64,000 bases of DNA from assembly GCA_963791945.1 (NCBI GenBank), contig CAWBUD010000002.1, positions 1 to 64,000 of the forward strand. Direction: 5' to 3'. Source of the stretch: PALSA-1003 sp963791945 (GTDB lineage: Bacteria; Pseudomonadota; Gammaproteobacteria; Burkholderiales; Casimicrobiaceae). How positions within the stretch are numbered: the first letter of the stretch is position 1; every line of letters begins with the position of its first letter. Both the position numbers and the translations under genes were made by a program. This document shows positions 16,227-27,316 of this stretch, in pieces. The notes under the pieces were generated by a model. That model was given only the letters and a program-made list of their open reading frames with translations, was not told the DNA's origin and searched no databases.

Positions 16227-16616
16227 GTGAGAAGACTCTTCACGACGTTCGCGCACGGCCCGCCCGGCATCGGCCTTTTGGTGATGCGCCTTGGCGCGGG
16301 CAGCGCGCTCATCGCTCACAGCTGGGCCGCGTTCGCGGCAGGCGCGAGCCTTGGTGGCGGAGCCGTTCAGGGGCTCTGCGTGTTGCTCGGATTGCTGCTG
16401 GTCGCCGGGCTGTGGACGCCGATCGCAGGCGTGCTGGCCGCCGCCGCCGCCGCGTGGAACGCCTACGCCAGCCCCGGAGACGTGGGGTTCTACGCGCTTC
16501 TCGGCACGATCGCCATCGCGGTGGCGCTGGTTGGCCCCGGCACGTGGTCGATCGACGCCCGACTGTTCGGAATGAGGCAGATCAAAATCCCAAGCGGCAG
16601 ACAAAAGAGGGAATAA
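16227..16616 (+). CDS. DoxX-like integral membrane protein
   Basis: A 129-residue protein from GTG 16227 with four hydrophobic segments (IGLLVMRLGAGSALIAHSW, VQGLCVLLGLLLVAGLWTPI, GVLAAAAAAWNAYA, LLGTIAIAVALVGPGTWS) and the DoxX-type ending GTWSIDARLFG. DoxX-like proteins are linked to redox or thiol stress, but no precise role can be given. It stands alone between the TA pair and the regulator pair, and a hairpin covers its stop codon. Confidence 0.7.
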   Translation: MRRLFTTFAHGPPGIGLLVMRLGAGSALIAHSWAAFAAGASLGGGAVQGLCVLLGLLLVAGLWTPIAGVLAAAAAAWNAYASPGDVGFYALLGTIAIAVALVGPGTWSIDARLFGMRQIKIPSGRQKRE

Positions 16617-16629
16617 CGATTCCTCTTTT
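16603..16629 (+). terminator. possible terminator overlapping the DoxX stop
   Basis: AAAAGAGG and its complement CCTCTTTT flank a short loop around the DoxX stop codon (TAA 16614-16616). The stem is extended by GAAT/ATTC with one bulged base and ends in a run of four Ts. It is AT-rich and of moderate strength. It could work on both strands. Confidence 0.45.
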
Positions 16630-16765
16630 GGCGCGCGCACGCGTCTTCGAATGGGTGCTGCGGCGGTTCCCAATTGTCACTGAACGACACGCCATTGTGG
16701 GGTAGCACGAACAGGCGGAGGCGCGCGATATTGATGCCGTACCAACCGCGCCAGGGAGAGTAACC

Positions 16766-17671
16766 ATGAATGCCGCCACCCTCGATCGATCCGCCCTCGC
16801 TGAGGCCGTCGACCGTTATGAACCCAACGCGTGCGACAGCTGCCCGCGCGGCGTTCCGCCTTCTGCGCGCCCCGGGAATTTGTGGCTGGCCCACACGGCA
16901 CGCACGGTTGCGCAGGAGTGCGAGCCGACCCGTGGCGCAATGCAGTCCTCGCCGGCGCAGCGTTCGAAGCGCGACGTCGAACCGCGTCCGACGCGGGAGT
17001 TGCAAATGCAGCAGCCGCTGAAAGGCTCGAGTCCCGATCCGCTCCGGGTCCGCTTTGGTCCCATCGAGCTCGATGAAGCGAATGCGCGCCTGATCTGCAA
17101 CGGACGGCCGGTCACGCCCGGGCCAAGGTCGTTCGCCGTGCTTTGCGAATTGGCACGACACCCGCACACGCTGATGACCAAGAACGCGCTGCTCGACGCC
17201 GTGTGGGGGCATCGGTTCGTGTCCGAATCGGTCCTCAAGACGGCCATCAGCGACCTGCGGGCAAGCCTGCACGACGATCCGAAGGAACCCCGTTATATCG
17301 AGACGGTGTCGCGGCGCGGCTACCGCTTCATTGCCGCGACGGCGGCGATACCGAGTACCGCGGCGATAGTTAGTGCGGCGCCGGTTCGGGAAATCGATTT
17401 CTCTGGACAGCCATCGTTCAATAACGGCTCTGACGCGCCGCCGCGTCCGCCCAGCGCGGAGGACGCGGGTTTCAGCGGCAAGCTTGCCGTTGTCTGTTCT
17501 ATTCGAAACGTCGACACGTCGAGGCGCGAGACGGGCTGTACCTTGCCACAACCCGTATTCGCGACGATGGAAGAGGTGCGTTACGCCCACGAGTTACGGC
17601 TGCAACTGAGGGCGCAATTGATGCGCGATGCTGCGGCGCCGACGCAGCCTTGGTGCGTTGGCGTCGATTGA
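16766..17671 (+). CDS. winged-helix (Trans_reg_C) transcriptional regulator 1
   Basis: A 301-residue protein without a receiver domain. The OmpR/PhoB-type winged helix spans about residues 93-190 (RVRFGPIELDEANARLICNG, LLDAVWGHRFVSESVLKTAI, ETVSRRGYRF). The ~90-residue N-terminus and Ser/Pro-rich linker are unlike known domains, so a start at Met60 or Met81 is possible. The last ~35 residues (EEVRYAHELRLQLRAQLM, QPWCVGVD) look like a small separate helix module. It is followed at 66 bases by a paralogue. The pair probably arose by tandem duplication. The signal sensed is unknown. Confidence 0.72.
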   Translation: MNAATLDRSALAEAVDRYEPNACDSCPRGVPPSARPGNLWLAHTARTVAQECEPTRGAMQSSPAQRSKRDVEPRPTRELQMQQPLKGSSPDPLRVRFGPIELDEANARLICNGRPVTPGPRSFAVLCELARHPHTLMTKNALLDAVWGHRFVSESVLKTAISDLRASLHDDPKEPRYIETVSRRGYRFIAATAAIPSTAAIVSAAPVREIDFSGQPSFNNGSDAPPRPPSAEDAGFSGKLAVVCSIRNVDTSRRETGCTLPQPVFATMEEVRYAHELRLQLRAQLMRDAAAPTQPWCVGVD

Positions 17672-17719
17672 TATGCGGGGGTGCTCGTGGGCAGCGCAGT
17701 TCGATTCGACCAGGGTGCT

Positions 17720-17752
17720 TCTTGGAAGGAGTGTGATATGAGATCGATGCCA
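17720..17752 (+). repeat. 33-bp leader repeat, copy 1 (RBS plus first codons)
   Basis: This segment matches 19225-19257 at 30 of 33 bases. It covers the Shine-Dalgarno AAGGAG, the ATG and codons for MRSMP. The downstream coding sequences are unrelated, so only the translation-start segment was copied. Confidence 0.8.
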
Positions 17753-18235
17753 TCCGTCGCGCGGCTGCGCTTCGACCGTTTCGAGCTCGATGAGACTGAG
17801 GCGCGGCTGACGTGCGCGGGGGAACCCGTAGCGCTCGCGCCGAAGCCCTTCGCAGTGCTTTGCGCACTGGCGCGCACCCCCGGCAGCCTGGTGACGAAGA
17901 ACGCGTTGCTCGACCTCGTCTGGGGTCATCGCTTCGTCACCGAGTCGGTGCTCAAGACGGCCATCAGCGACGTGCGTGCCGTGCTCGACGACGACGCAAA
18001 ACAGCCGCGCTACATCGAGACCGTATCGCGGCGCGGCTATCGCTTCATCGCTGCCACGGTTGGCGCGTCGTCGCAACGCGCGCCTGCTATCGCGCGAAAC
18101 GCCGCGGCTGGGCGCGACCACCCCGCTCTTACGGCACTGACGGCATTGTGCCGCGGCGACGCGGGGCTCGCCGAGCTCATCCGCGCGGTCGCCGCCACGC
18201 TGGAGCGCGAGCCGCTCGTCCTCAACAATTCCTAG
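17738..18235 (+). CDS. winged-helix (Trans_reg_C) transcriptional regulator 2
   Basis: A 165-residue paralogue of the gene upstream. The winged helix is at residues 8-103 (LRFDRFELDETEARLTCAG, LLDLVWGHRFVTESVLKTAI, ETVSRRGYRF), followed by a short Ala-rich tail. AAGGAG sits 8 bases before ATG 17738, which decides the start. The leader and first five codons (MRSMP) are nearly identical to those of the gene at 19244. There is no receiver domain or membrane helix. Confidence 0.78.
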   Translation: MRSMPSVARLRFDRFELDETEARLTCAGEPVALAPKPFAVLCALARTPGSLVTKNALLDLVWGHRFVTESVLKTAISDVRAVLDDDAKQPRYIETVSRRGYRFIAATVGASSQRAPAIARNAAAGRDHPALTALTALCRGDAGLAELIRAVAATLEREPLVLNNS

Positions 18236-18249
18236 CCGGAGAGCCTCCC

Positions 18250-18534
18250 ATGAAACCCTCCGAGCAACGCCTAAGCGAAGTGTGTCACCAGCAGACCGAG
18301 GCGATCGTCACCCGCCACGTGGACGAACTATTCAAGCGTCTGCCGATGCTGTCCGGCTTCTTGCTGCAGCCCGACCTGAAGGTGACCGAGCTGTCGGTCT
18401 TCACCTGGCCGGGCTACACCGCTGGCCGTGATCTGTACGAGGAAGTGATGCAGTCGCTCGACGATCTCGCCGAGGAGCTTCCCGAGGCGGTGCAGCTCAT
18501 GCGCGGGCGCACCTTTGCACGCACGGTGCACTGA
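18250..18534 (+). CDS. hypothetical 94-residue protein
   Basis: ATG 18250 follows a GGAGAG leader, 14 bases after the regulator stop, so it is probably co-transcribed. The protein is helical (EQRLSEVCHQQTEAIVTRHV, DLYEEVMQSLDDLAEELPEA) with a strand-rich centre (LKVTELSVFTWPGY). There is no signal peptide or membrane helix. I do not recognise the family. Codon use is like that of its neighbours, which supports a real gene. Confidence 0.55.
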   Translation: MKPSEQRLSEVCHQQTEAIVTRHVDELFKRLPMLSGFLLQPDLKVTELSVFTWPGYTAGRDLYEEVMQSLDDLAEELPEAVQLMRGRTFARTVH

Positions 18535-18577
18535 TGCCGGTGAAGACCCGCGCCTTTTGCCAAAGCGTTGCCTGAGC

Positions 18578-19204
18578 ATGAAGGCATCGCTCTTATCTCG
18601 TACCGGCGGGCGCCTTGCCGACGCGCTCGCGCGCTTTCTCGCCGAGCCGGTCAGCCGCCCCGCGGCGACCGGGGACGTGCTCGCGCTCTCGCCACTGCTG
18701 CGTCCGGGTGACGTCCTTCTCACCGAAGGCAACACGCGCGCGGCGGCGCTGGTCCGCCGCGTCACCCGCTCGCCGTGGGCGCACGTGGCGATCTACGTCG
18801 GCCCGATGGAAGCGGGCGACGATCCACGTTGCATCGTCGAAGCGAACATCTGCGCAGGCGTCCGCGCGGTGGCGCTCTCGGAATTCAAGGGACAGCAAGC
18901 GCGCATTGTCCGTCCGCTCGGCTTGAATGAGGCCGACCGCCAGCGCCTGGCGAACTGGCTCGTCGGGCATATTGGCGATCCGTACGACCTCGCCCATGCG
19001 TGGGCGCTTTGCCGGTGGTTCCTGAGGCTCCCCGCGCCGCGGACGATGGTGCTGGACGCCAAGCGCTTCATCTGCTCGAGCCTGCTCGTGCAGGCATTTC
19101 TCTTCGTCGGCCACCCGATCGCCGAGAGCCAGGCGCGCTACATCGTACCGCGCGATTTCGAGAGCGCTGCGGGTTTCGAGGTCGTGAAGGCGCCGCCCGC
19201 CTGA
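18578..19204 (+). CDS. permuted papain-fold (YiiX/C92-like) hydrolase
   Basis: A 208-residue protein of the permuted NlpC/P60 superfamily. RPGDVLLTEGNTRAAALV opens the fold. The catalytic His is in SPWAHVAIYVG, an acidic residue in CIVEANICAGV follows, and the catalytic Cys is in RFICSSLLVQAF; this His-before-Cys order marks the permuted group. Relatives act on amide or ester bonds of cell-wall or lipid substrates, but the substrate here is unknown. There is no clear signal peptide. It starts 43 bases after the hypothetical gene and probably shares its transcript. Confidence 0.75.
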   Translation: MKASLLSRTGGRLADALARFLAEPVSRPAATGDVLALSPLLRPGDVLLTEGNTRAAALVRRVTRSPWAHVAIYVGPMEAGDDPRCIVEANICAGVRAVALSEFKGQQARIVRPLGLNEADRQRLANWLVGHIGDPYDLAHAWALCRWFLRLPAPRTMVLDAKRFICSSLLVQAFLFVGHPIAESQARYIVPRDFESAAGFEVVKAPPA

Positions 19205-19224
19205 CATGCCCGATTCTGTGCCTT

Positions 19225-19257
19225 TTTTTGGAAGGAGCTTGATATGAGATCGATGCC
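19225..19257 (+). repeat. 33-bp leader repeat, copy 2
   Basis: Second copy of the segment at 17720-17752 (RBS, ATG and MRSMP codons), here fused to a CxxC protein. Three base differences were counted. Confidence 0.8.
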
Positions 19258-19504
19258 CGATTCAGAGTTTAATGATATGCACGGCGTGGATGTCCTTCAG
19301 GACTTCGACCCCGTCTTCTTCGAAGCTGACTCCCAAGAGAACGAGGCCGATTGCGACAGCGTGTGGCTGGAATGCAACGGCGAGCTGCTCGATGTCGGTG
19401 CAGTGAGGCTCATGGGAGTTCGGAAGTCGGCGTGCGGCTTCGAGACGCTGCTGTTCATTTGTCCACGGTGCAACGAGCCTCACGAGTCGCTTCGCTTCCG
19501 GTAA
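19244..19504 (+). CDS. mosaic small CxxC (zinc-ribbon-like) protein, copy 1
   Basis: An 86-residue protein. The first residues (MRSMP) come with the copied leader at 19225-19257. An acidic middle follows (DVLQDFDPVFFEADSQENEAD). The C-terminal 45 residues are shared with 36541-36726: ECNGELLDVGAVRL, GVRKSACGFETLLFICPRC, NEPHES. Cysteines at CNG, SACG and CPRC could bind a metal. The DNA of the shared part differs at only about 10 of 137 positions, so the copies are recent or still converting. Function is unknown. Confidence 0.6.
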   Translation: MRSMPDSEFNDMHGVDVLQDFDPVFFEADSQENEADCDSVWLECNGELLDVGAVRLMGVRKSACGFETLLFICPRCNEPHESLRFR

Positions 19505-19610
19505 TGGTGACATGGCATAGACCTCGGGGGTCAGATTGCGAGCGAGCTATGCGGCCTGCTGCGATGGTAGTCGAGCCGTTCCGTTTCTAATTGGCAGCGC
19601 GCCTGCTCGT

Positions 19611-20347
19611 GATTCGACTCCGGAAGAACTGTACTTCGACTTCGTTAAGGCGCGCACGACCATCGGTATGACGTACTCACTTTCAGCAGTCCAGGGCAAG
19701 GGTTGCTGCTCGAAGCGCAGGAGCTCTCCTTTAAGTATGAATGGGAGAAGCCTACGTCAGCCGTAATGGATACGTTCTTGGCTCATCATGAGCGCTCAGG
19801 GAAAATAGTTTTGATCGGCCAGAGCATTGGCGGGTACCTAGCTCCAAGGGCCGCTGCGTTCGACAACCGTTTCGATGGAGTAGTCGCCTACGATGTCGTT
19901 TTCGACATGGGAGCGGCGGCAAGCCGCTTTGTTCCCAAGGTGGCATTCTGGATGCGCGACCACGGCATGACGGGGCTGGTCGAAACGTTGATTGATTGGA
20001 AAGCCTCTCAGAACCCCGGCACGCGCCGGGCTATCGACAATGCGATGTGGAACCTCGGGAAAGAGCATCCCCTCGATGCCATAGACGAGTTCAAGAAATA
20101 TTCACGCGCTGGGGTAGCGCAAAGCATTAATGGCGACGTCTTGGTTCTAGCCGGGACAGAAGACCACTTTGTTCCCTTCGAGCAAGTCAAATTGATGCAA
20201 GAGGCGTTAACGTCAGCTCGCTCGGTTACCACGAAAGTCTACGACCGGGAGTCTGGGGGCGCGGAGCATTGTCAAATGGGAGCACCCACTCTGTGGCACG
20301 CCGCTCTGTTCGATTGGTTATCGAAGAAATTCGAGAGTCGGCCCTAG
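19611..20347 (+). pseudogene. alpha/beta hydrolase, N-terminally deleted
   Basis: The main frame (19682-20347) reads SSPGQGLLLEAQELSF, the Ser elbow IGQSIGGYLAPRAAA, an acidic residue in LAGTEDHFVPF and a His in GGAEHCQMG, all parts of a dipeptidyl-peptidase-like alpha/beta hydrolase. Upstream, DSTPEELYFDFV is read in a different frame from 19611. The roughly 30-40 residues expected between that segment and GPGQG are replaced or deleted, and the N-terminal helical domain is missing. It is unlikely to be active. An IS110 relic lies 280 bases downstream. Confidence 0.65.
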
Positions 20348-20628
20348 ATCGAGCCTTTGGGTTGTATCGATCGCTTCCCGCGGCGCGGAGCGACAAGCAA
20401 CGATTCACCCTCACCGCGGGTTTGCATGCGTGCCAATCACTGGCTTGGCGCCAGGCAGAAAGGGTGTTGCAGGTGTTGACGCGGTAGGCGAGTACCGGCG
20501 TGTCGCAAGGCAGACGCCTGACTCACGCCTCAAATCTGCCGATAACCCTCAAGTGGCTCGCCGGGATGGGCGCCGCCCTACCACGAAACCACGGCAAGCA
20601 GCCTCGACCCTGCGGGAGCGCGGCCTCT

Positions 20629-21058
20629 TCAACAGCGCGTCGCGGTCAACCGATGACGTGCCTGACGCTGCATCGCCACCGCGTCTTCCGGGGTGCGCAC
20701 CAGATCACGCATCGCCTCATCCCGTACAGCGGGCACATAGATCGGCGTGAGCTCGCCGGCGCGTGCCAGGCCGGCCAGCTTCAGACTGTCGCGGCGGTCG
20801 GTCTTGATCCGATCGCGCACCCGCCGCGGCGTGTTCGACGGCGCCACCACCCAACAGGTATGACCACGGGTGGTCAGGCTGCTATAGATCCCAAAGCCGC
20901 ACGGCCCCGCTTCGTAGACGGACACCAACTTCCCGCCTGCTGACTCGAGCTTACGCATCACCCGCCCCAGCGCATTCAAGTCGCCAGCGATTTGCCCGTA
21001 ATGCCGAGTCTCGCCAACTTCCTCGGCAATGGCGAGATCGATTGATTCCTTGAAGCGT
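20629..21058 (-). pseudogene. IS110-family transposase relic
   Basis: The minus-strand frame reads SIDLAIAEEVGETRHYGQIA, GDLNALGRVMRKLESAGGK, VYEAGPCGFGIY, APSNTPRRV, IKTDRRDSLKLAGLARAGEL and AMRDLVRTPEDAVAMQRQAR. This is the N-terminal RuvC-like (DEDD) half of an IS110/IS1111 transposase, with DRRDS the conserved acidic motif. A TAA stop sits just before the Asp-containing first strand, and the protein is cut at 20629, so the C-terminal Ser-containing domain is gone. No terminal repeats were found. It marks a past insertion or rearrangement. Confidence 0.8.
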
Positions 21059-21150
21059 TACCCTTCGCTCAGGAAGGGCATCCCACTAGCCAAGGGAATA
21101 CGGTCAGCAAACCCGCATTGTCGACTCAACCGGGTCGAAAATGCCGCAGT

Positions 21151-21164
21151 TTGACCTGCCTCAA
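21151..21164 (+). promoter_or_regulatory. FNR/CRP-family-like dyad upstream of transaldolase
   Basis: TTGACCTGCCTCAA matches the TTGA-N6-TCAA core of FNR/ANR/DNR sites. The dyad is extended: CCGCAG (21144-21149) and CTGCGG (21169-21174) flank it symmetrically. It lies 137 bases before the transaldolase start. Similar cores occur at 30414-30427 and 36142-36155. The regulator is inferred; the site could belong to another CRP-family protein. Confidence 0.5.
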
Positions 21165-21300
21165 AACGCTGCGGCCCCGGTGAGCGTAAAAGAGAACCCC
21201 GCTGAGAGTGTAGGATGGCATCGCCAGCTCGTTTGGTCTATGTGGTTAGCGCTGAGCGTCGCCGAGACAAGCTCCGGTCCACGGTGGGAGAGAGGATGCC

Positions 21301-22443
21301 ATGCAACAAGCTAACCCTTTGCGGGCGTTGTCCGACTACGGTCAGTCGATCTGGCTCGATTACATCAGCCGTGGCTTGCTCGTCAGCGGAGATCTGAAGC
21401 GTCTGGTCGAAGAAGACGGCGTCCGGGGTGTCACATCCAATCCGTCGATCTTCGAAAAGGCCATCATAGGTGGTATCGACTATCAGGATATTTTGGGTAC
21501 CGTCGATGGCCGTATTCTCGACGCCAATACGCTATACGAGCGCCTGGCGGTGCGCGACATTCGCGATGCCGCCGACACACTGCGGCCGCCCTACGAACAC
21601 TCGCAACGGCGAGACGGCTACGTAAGCTTGGAGGTGTCGCCCAAGCTCGCGCGGGACACGCAACGCACGATCGAGCAGGCGCGACGATTGTGGCACGCCG
21701 TCGATCGGCCGAACCTGATGATCAAGGTGCCTGCAACGGCAGAGGGCGTGCCCGCCGTGCAGCAGTTGGTCGCCGAAGGCATCAACGTCAATGTCACGCT
21801 GCTGTTCTCGCAGGCGACGTACGAGCGCGTTGCCGAATCCTACCTGGCGGGGTTGGAAGGGCGGGCACGTGCTGGCGGGGACGTGAGCCATGTAGCCAGC
21901 GTGGCCAGCTTCTTCGTAAGTCGCATCGACTCAGCGGTCGATCGGATGCTCTTGGCGCGAATGAAGGTGGCCGACAGTCCGCAAGAGCAGGTCGCGTTAT
22001 CCAGCGTCATGGGCAAGACCGCCATCGCCAACGCCAAACAGACGTACCAGCGCTACCTCGGGCTCTTCCGGGGCCCGCGCTGGGAAGCGCTTGCCGCGAG
22101 AGGCGCAAAGACGCAACGTCTCCTATGGGCGAGCACGGGCACCAAGAATCCCGCTTACCGCGACGTCGTCTACGTCGAAGAGCTGATTGGCCCCGACACA
22201 GTGAACACGCTGCCGCCAGCCACTCTCGACGCATTCCGCGACCACGGCCGTCTGCGTCCGAGCCTGACCGAGAACGTAGAAGAAGCGAACAGCACGATGG
22301 GGACGCTCGCGCAGCAGGGCATCTCCATGCATGACGTGACCGCGCAGCTCCTCGATGACGGCGTAACGCTGTTCGCCGAGGCCTTCGATGGGTTGCTGAG
22401 GGCCATCGACCGACGCGATACGGTCGAGGACGTCAAGCGCTGA
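21301..22443 (+). CDS. tal: transaldolase
   Basis: Transaldolase of the pentose phosphate pathway, 380 residues, the length of the TalAB-type long form. It shows GVTSNPSIFEKAI, the Schiff-base Lys in LMIKVPATAEG (Lys142), GINVNVTLLFSQATYERV, SFFVSRIDSAVD, and RLLWASTGTKNPAY near the C-terminus. The frame is fully intact, in contrast to the three genes after it. A GGGAGAGAGGATGCC leader precedes the ATG. It is probably the first gene of a transcript leading into glycogen breakdown genes, under the FNR-like site. Confidence 0.95.
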   Translation: MQQANPLRALSDYGQSIWLDYISRGLLVSGDLKRLVEEDGVRGVTSNPSIFEKAIIGGIDYQDILGTVDGRILDANTLYERLAVRDIRDAADTLRPPYEHSQRRDGYVSLEVSPKLARDTQRTIEQARRLWHAVDRPNLMIKVPATAEGVPAVQQLVAEGINVNVTLLFSQATYERVAESYLAGLEGRARAGGDVSHVASVASFFVSRIDSAVDRMLLARMKVADSPQEQVALSSVMGKTAIANAKQTYQRYLGLFRGPRWEALAARGAKTQRLLWASTGTKNPAYRDVVYVEELIGPDTVNTLPPATLDAFRDHGRLRPSLTENVEEANSTMGTLAQQGISMHDVTAQLLDDGVTLFAEAFDGLLRAIDRRDTVEDVKR

Positions 22444-22494
22444 CACTGCACGCCTATCCTGAGGCGGCGCCCCTCGCCGCAAAGCGGCGACGCG

Positions 22495-22682
22495 ATGAAG
22501 ACCAAGCCCTCTGGCCACGCCAGCGTGAGCTTCACCGACGAGGAAGGCGTCAAGCACCTCCTCTTCGAGACGCCGTTTGGCCTGCGGGCAACGGTCAACA
22601 ACCTCATGCGCTTGCGGCCAGGCGTGAACCCGGGCTCCCGTGGTGACGCTCGCCGTTTCCGAATCGGAAGGAGGGTGTCGCC

Positions 22683-22686
<4 letters not shown>
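22495..22686 (+). CDS. hypothetical 63-residue ORF
   Basis: A short frame between transaldolase and glgP whose product includes ASVSFTDEEGVKHLLFETPF. It overlaps the glgP start by 4 bases. A hairpin (TCGCCGC-AAA-GCGGCGA, about 22474-22490) covers the place where its RBS should be, which argues against strong translation. I do not recognise it. It may be a leader peptide or not a gene. Confidence 0.3.
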
Positions 22687-25178
<2,492 letters not shown>

Positions 25179-25186
<8 letters not shown>

Positions 25187-27262
25187 GCGACGAGCCGCGG
25201 TCTATCCGACCCGCCCCGGGTCTCGCTTTCCGCCCGGTGCGACTGCTCTGCCCGATGGGGTCAACTTCTGCGTGTTCAGCCGCGACGCGACGCGCATCGA
25301 GCTGCTGCTCTATGCGGCGCCGGATAGCCCGGAGCCTTTCCAGGTGATCGGGCTTTCCCCGGAGTCGAACCGCTCGTACTTCCACTGGCATGTATTCGTC
25401 GAAGGATTGCCTGTGGGTACGTGCTACACCTGGCGCGCCGAGGGACCGACGGACACACGGGAGACCGGGCGGCTGTTCAATCCCCGAAAGGAGCTCGTCG
25501 ACTTTTGGGCGCGGGTGGTGACCGATGCGGTCTGGGACCGCGACCGGGCCGCCGACCCAGGCGACACCGGCCACGTTTCCTTTCGCGCGGTCGTGACCGC
25601 GCCGCAGGAGCGGCAACGCCATCCGGCAGCGCCGCGCGGGCTCGACGACGCCATCATCTACGAGCTTCACGTCGGCGGATTCACGCGGCACTCCTCGAGC
25701 GGCGCCACGCACCCGGGGACGTTCCTCGGGCTGATCGAGAAGATCCCCTACCTGCGCGAGCTCGGCGTGACGCACGTCGAGCTGCTGCCGGTGATGGCTT
25801 TCGACGAGCAGGACGTTCCGGCGGCAGCGGCGCGGGGGCTCGTCAACTACTGGGGCTACAGCACGCACAGCTTTTTCAGTCCGCACCCGCGCTATTGCGT
25901 CGACCCCGCGAACGCGACTCGCGAGTTCCGCGCGCTTACCGATGCCTTGCACGAGGCCGGGATCGGCGTGCTGCTCGATGTGGTGTTCAATCACACCGCC
26001 GAGGGCGGGGCACACGGGCCTACGATCAATTTCAAGGGTCTCGCGAACGCGATCATCTACCACCTCGACCCCGCGGACCGGAGCCGCTACCGCGATTACA
26101 CCGGCTGCGGCAACACGGTCAATTGCAACCACCCGCTGGTCAGCGCTTTCATCGTGAATTGCCTCGAGTACTGGGTCGAGGAGATGGGCGTGGACGGCTT
26201 TCGCTTCGACCTTGCCAGCGTGTTCGCCCGCGGGCAAGGTGGCGAGCTGATGGCGGACCCGCCGCTGCCGTGGACGATCGAGTCGTCGCGCTCACTTGCG
26301 CGCGTGCCGTTGATCGCCGAGGCCTGGGATGCCGCGGGCCTCTACCACGTCGGCGCCTTTCCGGGGATGGCCTGGGCGGAGTGGAACGGTCGCTACCGGG
26401 ATGCTATACGGCGATTCGTGCGCGGCGACCCGGGCCTCGTGGGCGAGATCGCAACGCGGGTGGCTGGAAGCGCAGACCTCTATGAACACGATGGGCGGCT
26501 GCCGGGCAACAGCATCAACTTCGTCACTTGTCACGACGGCTTCACGCTGCACGACTTGGTGAGCTACAACGTCAAGCACAACGAGGCCAACGGCGAGGAC
26601 GAACCGGGATGGCAGCAACGACAACCTGACGTGGAACTGCGGGACCGAAGGTGCGACCGCCGATCCCGGCATCCTTCGCCTACGCCATCGCCAGGCCAAG
26701 CAACTTCATGGCCATCCTATACCTGAGTCGAGGTGTGCCAATGATGCTCGCCGGCGACGAGGTGCTGCGCAGCCAGCAGGGCAACAACAACGCCTAGTGC
26801 CAGGACAATGCGCTCGGCTGGTTCGACTGGCGGCTCGTCGAGACGCAGCCCGAGATGCTGCGTTTCGTGCGCGAGCTGATCGTGTTGCGTAAGCGCCATT
26901 CGAGCCTTCGCCGGCAGCGTTTTCTTACGGGGCGGCCGGCGCCTGGCGCATCGCTGCCCGATGTCACTTGGCACGGCGAACGCCTGCATGAGCCGCTGTG
27001 GCAGGACCCCGGCGCACGGTTGCTCGCCTTCACTCTCGCCGGCACGCGCGCGGACGAGACGCCGCTCCACGTCATCCTCAACATGTCGGGCGACGTGCGC
27101 GCTGTGGCAGTCCCCGCGCTCGAAGGGTATGTCTGGCATCGGGCGCTCGACACGGAGCTTCCCCCGCCGCAGGACATCCTGCCGCTTGAACGCCAGACTC
27201 CCATGGAGGGTGGTTTCTACCTTGCGCAGCCCCGCAGCGTCGCGGTGCTCGAGGCGCACTGA
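25179..27262 (+). pseudogene. glgX: glycogen debranching enzyme GlgX (frameshifts and a stop)
   Basis: GH13 debranching enzyme with an N-terminal CBM48-like part (DGVNFCVFSRDATRIELLLY). Catalytic blocks are seen: VVFNHTAEGG, the nucleophile in DGFRFDLASVF, the acid/base in PLIAEAWDAAGLYHVG and the third acid in NFVTCHDGFTLHDL. The frame is intact for the first ~490 codons from TTG 25179. Then it breaks near 26610 and 26700, and a TAG replaces a codon in NNNA-stop-CQDNALGWFDWR (about 26796-26798). The C-terminal domain resumes to 27262. It would trim limit dextrins for GlgP; here it is probably not made whole. Confidence 0.85.
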
Positions 27263-27316
27263 ACAGGTTCACCGATCGGCGGCATAGAACGAGTCCGGTC
27301 GCATGAGGGAACCCCG

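Noticed and set aside
15956..16705. 250-codon plus-strand frame over the DoxX-like gene
   Set aside because: It covers the DoxX gene in another frame, is Arg-rich from GC bias, and lacks family motifs.
26796..26798. In-frame TAG codons in glgX and in fumA (30136-30138) as recoded pyrrolysine or read-through
   Set aside because: Both genes also have several frameshifts, no pylT/pylS or SECIS-like structure is seen, and the affected positions are not conserved recoding sites.
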